Part shown: in pieces, positions 63,506-64,000 of the stretch | How the letters are laid out: the number at the start of each line of letters is the position of its first letter | How positions within the stretch are numbered: position 1 is the first letter of the stretch | From: an uncultured Coriobacteriaceae bacterium | Lineage (GTDB): Bacteria; Actinomycetota; Coriobacteriia; Coriobacteriales; Atopobiaceae | Length of the DNA stretch: 64,000 nucleotides | NCBI GenBank assembly: GCA_902788705.1 | Contig: CADALE010000014.1 | Span: 1-64,000, forward strand | Direction: 5' to 3' | The notes under the pieces: model-generated | The model's database searches: none | Seen by the model: only the letters and a program-made list of their open reading frames with translations | What the model was told of the DNA's origin: nothing | Position numbers and translations under genes: made by a program

Positions 63506-64000
63506 ATGGCCTCCCAAGAGACGCCCATCAAGACGTATTTCCGCATCCTCAAGGACTGCTGTGGCATCGGCATGGCCGAGGCGTGCCGCGAGCTTCTGTC
63601 CCACGAGGAGGTGCGCGTAGGCCGGCGCACCATCGTACCGTGGGACCTCGCCAACAACGAGACCAACCGTGCGCCGCTCACCAACACCATCTCAAACTCG
63701 CTGCCGGGCGAGCTGCCCTTCGCGACGTTCGCCGACTTCACGGTGCAGGTGCCCTTCCTGTTTTCGATGGTGGTCGAGATGCGTGCCGAGCGCGACGAGA
63801 TCTCGAAGCGCGAGGCGGCGTCGGCGCTGCTGTCCGAGCTGTGCACCGAGTATGCCAACGACATGGTCGCGGCGCTCGAGTACACCAGCGTGAACGCCGA
63901 CATCTTCGACAACGCGCGCGATGGCATCGCGTCGCTTCGAACGGGCCACACCGACGACCGCGCCTTGTTGGCATTCATGCTGGTCACCATCACGGGCTGC
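63506..64000 (+). CDS. hypothetical protein, cut by the window end
   Basis: An open frame of 165 codons from ATG 63506 to the last base, with AAAGGAG just upstream. It begins MASQETPIKTYFRILKDCCG and continues with EACRELLSHEEVRVG and a largely helical stretch (AERDEISKREAASALLSELC). No family was recognised, and no signal peptide is visible. It is divergent from the TIR-like TPR gene, so a functional link is possible. The end of the gene is not visible. Confidence 0.7.
   Translation, partial: MASQETPIKTYFRILKDCCGIGMAEACRELLSHEEVRVGRRTIVPWDLANNETNRAPLTNTISNSLPGELPFATFADFTVQVPFLFSMVVEMRAERDEISKREAASALLSELCTEYANDMVAALEYTSVNADIFDNARDGIASLRTGHTDDRALLAFMLVTITGC

Overview
This window is high-GC DNA with tightly packed operons, strong Shine-Dalgarno sites and several GTG or TTG starts. 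The gene content fits an actinobacterium of the class Coriobacteriia, near Olsenella, Parolsenella or Collinsella: WhiA next to RapZ, Tat-type lipoprotein binding proteins, a D-Asp-ligase-type cell-wall enzyme, split transketolase and a HisZ-HisG fusion. The lineage is inferred from gene content, not from a marker-gene search.

Layout. 4-4271 (minus): rapZ, whiA, gap, pgk, the end of the conserved uvrC-rapZ-whiA-gap-pgk block. 4323-14382 (minus): a sialic acid utilisation operon lying between uvrC and rapZ. It encodes an Opp/Sat-type ABC importer (binding protein, permease, fused permease-ATPase, ATPase), a double-domain CE7 esterase, NanA lyase, a ROK kinase and NanE. 14577-18762 (minus): femX-like gene, D-aspartate-ligase-like ATP-grasp gene and uvrC. 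An aspartate racemase is divergent at 18949, so D-Asp supply and bridge building sit together. 19678-20255 is a repeat-rich gap with six hairpins at an exact 52-bp period. 20256-21632 is an NlpC/P60 hydrolase. 21773-30325 (minus) is a his operon, hisZG-D-C-B-H-A-[PLP enzyme]-F-I, with an unexpected DegT-like enzyme inserted and no hisE. Then come murJ and uvrA (minus).

35205-38285 (plus) is a large accessory gene: two TIR-like/DUF4062-like modules, TPRs and a C-terminal PH-like domain. It is the best candidate for an undescribed defence or signalling protein. It is followed by mrp and two flavoproteins (plus), split transketolase (minus), a DUF188 gene, an acidic SHOCT protein and a HAD phosphatase (plus), uvrB (minus), a membrane TPR protein (plus), pepT-coaE-lytic transglycosylase (minus), a second Opp system (oppBCDF, then oppA with its own promoter region, minus) and rpsA (minus). 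A second TIR/deoxyribosyltransferase-like TPR gene (minus) and a divergent unknown gene running off the end (plus) close the window.

Three genes in the first 12.7 kb carry internal losses: pgk (about 75 bp, frameshift), gap (about 72 bp, in frame) and the sialic-acid permease gene (about 40 bp, frameshift). Because two of these are core glycolytic genes, assembly error is as likely as true decay and should be settled before biological interpretation. No tRNA, rRNA, CRISPR array, IS element or phage gene was recognised.
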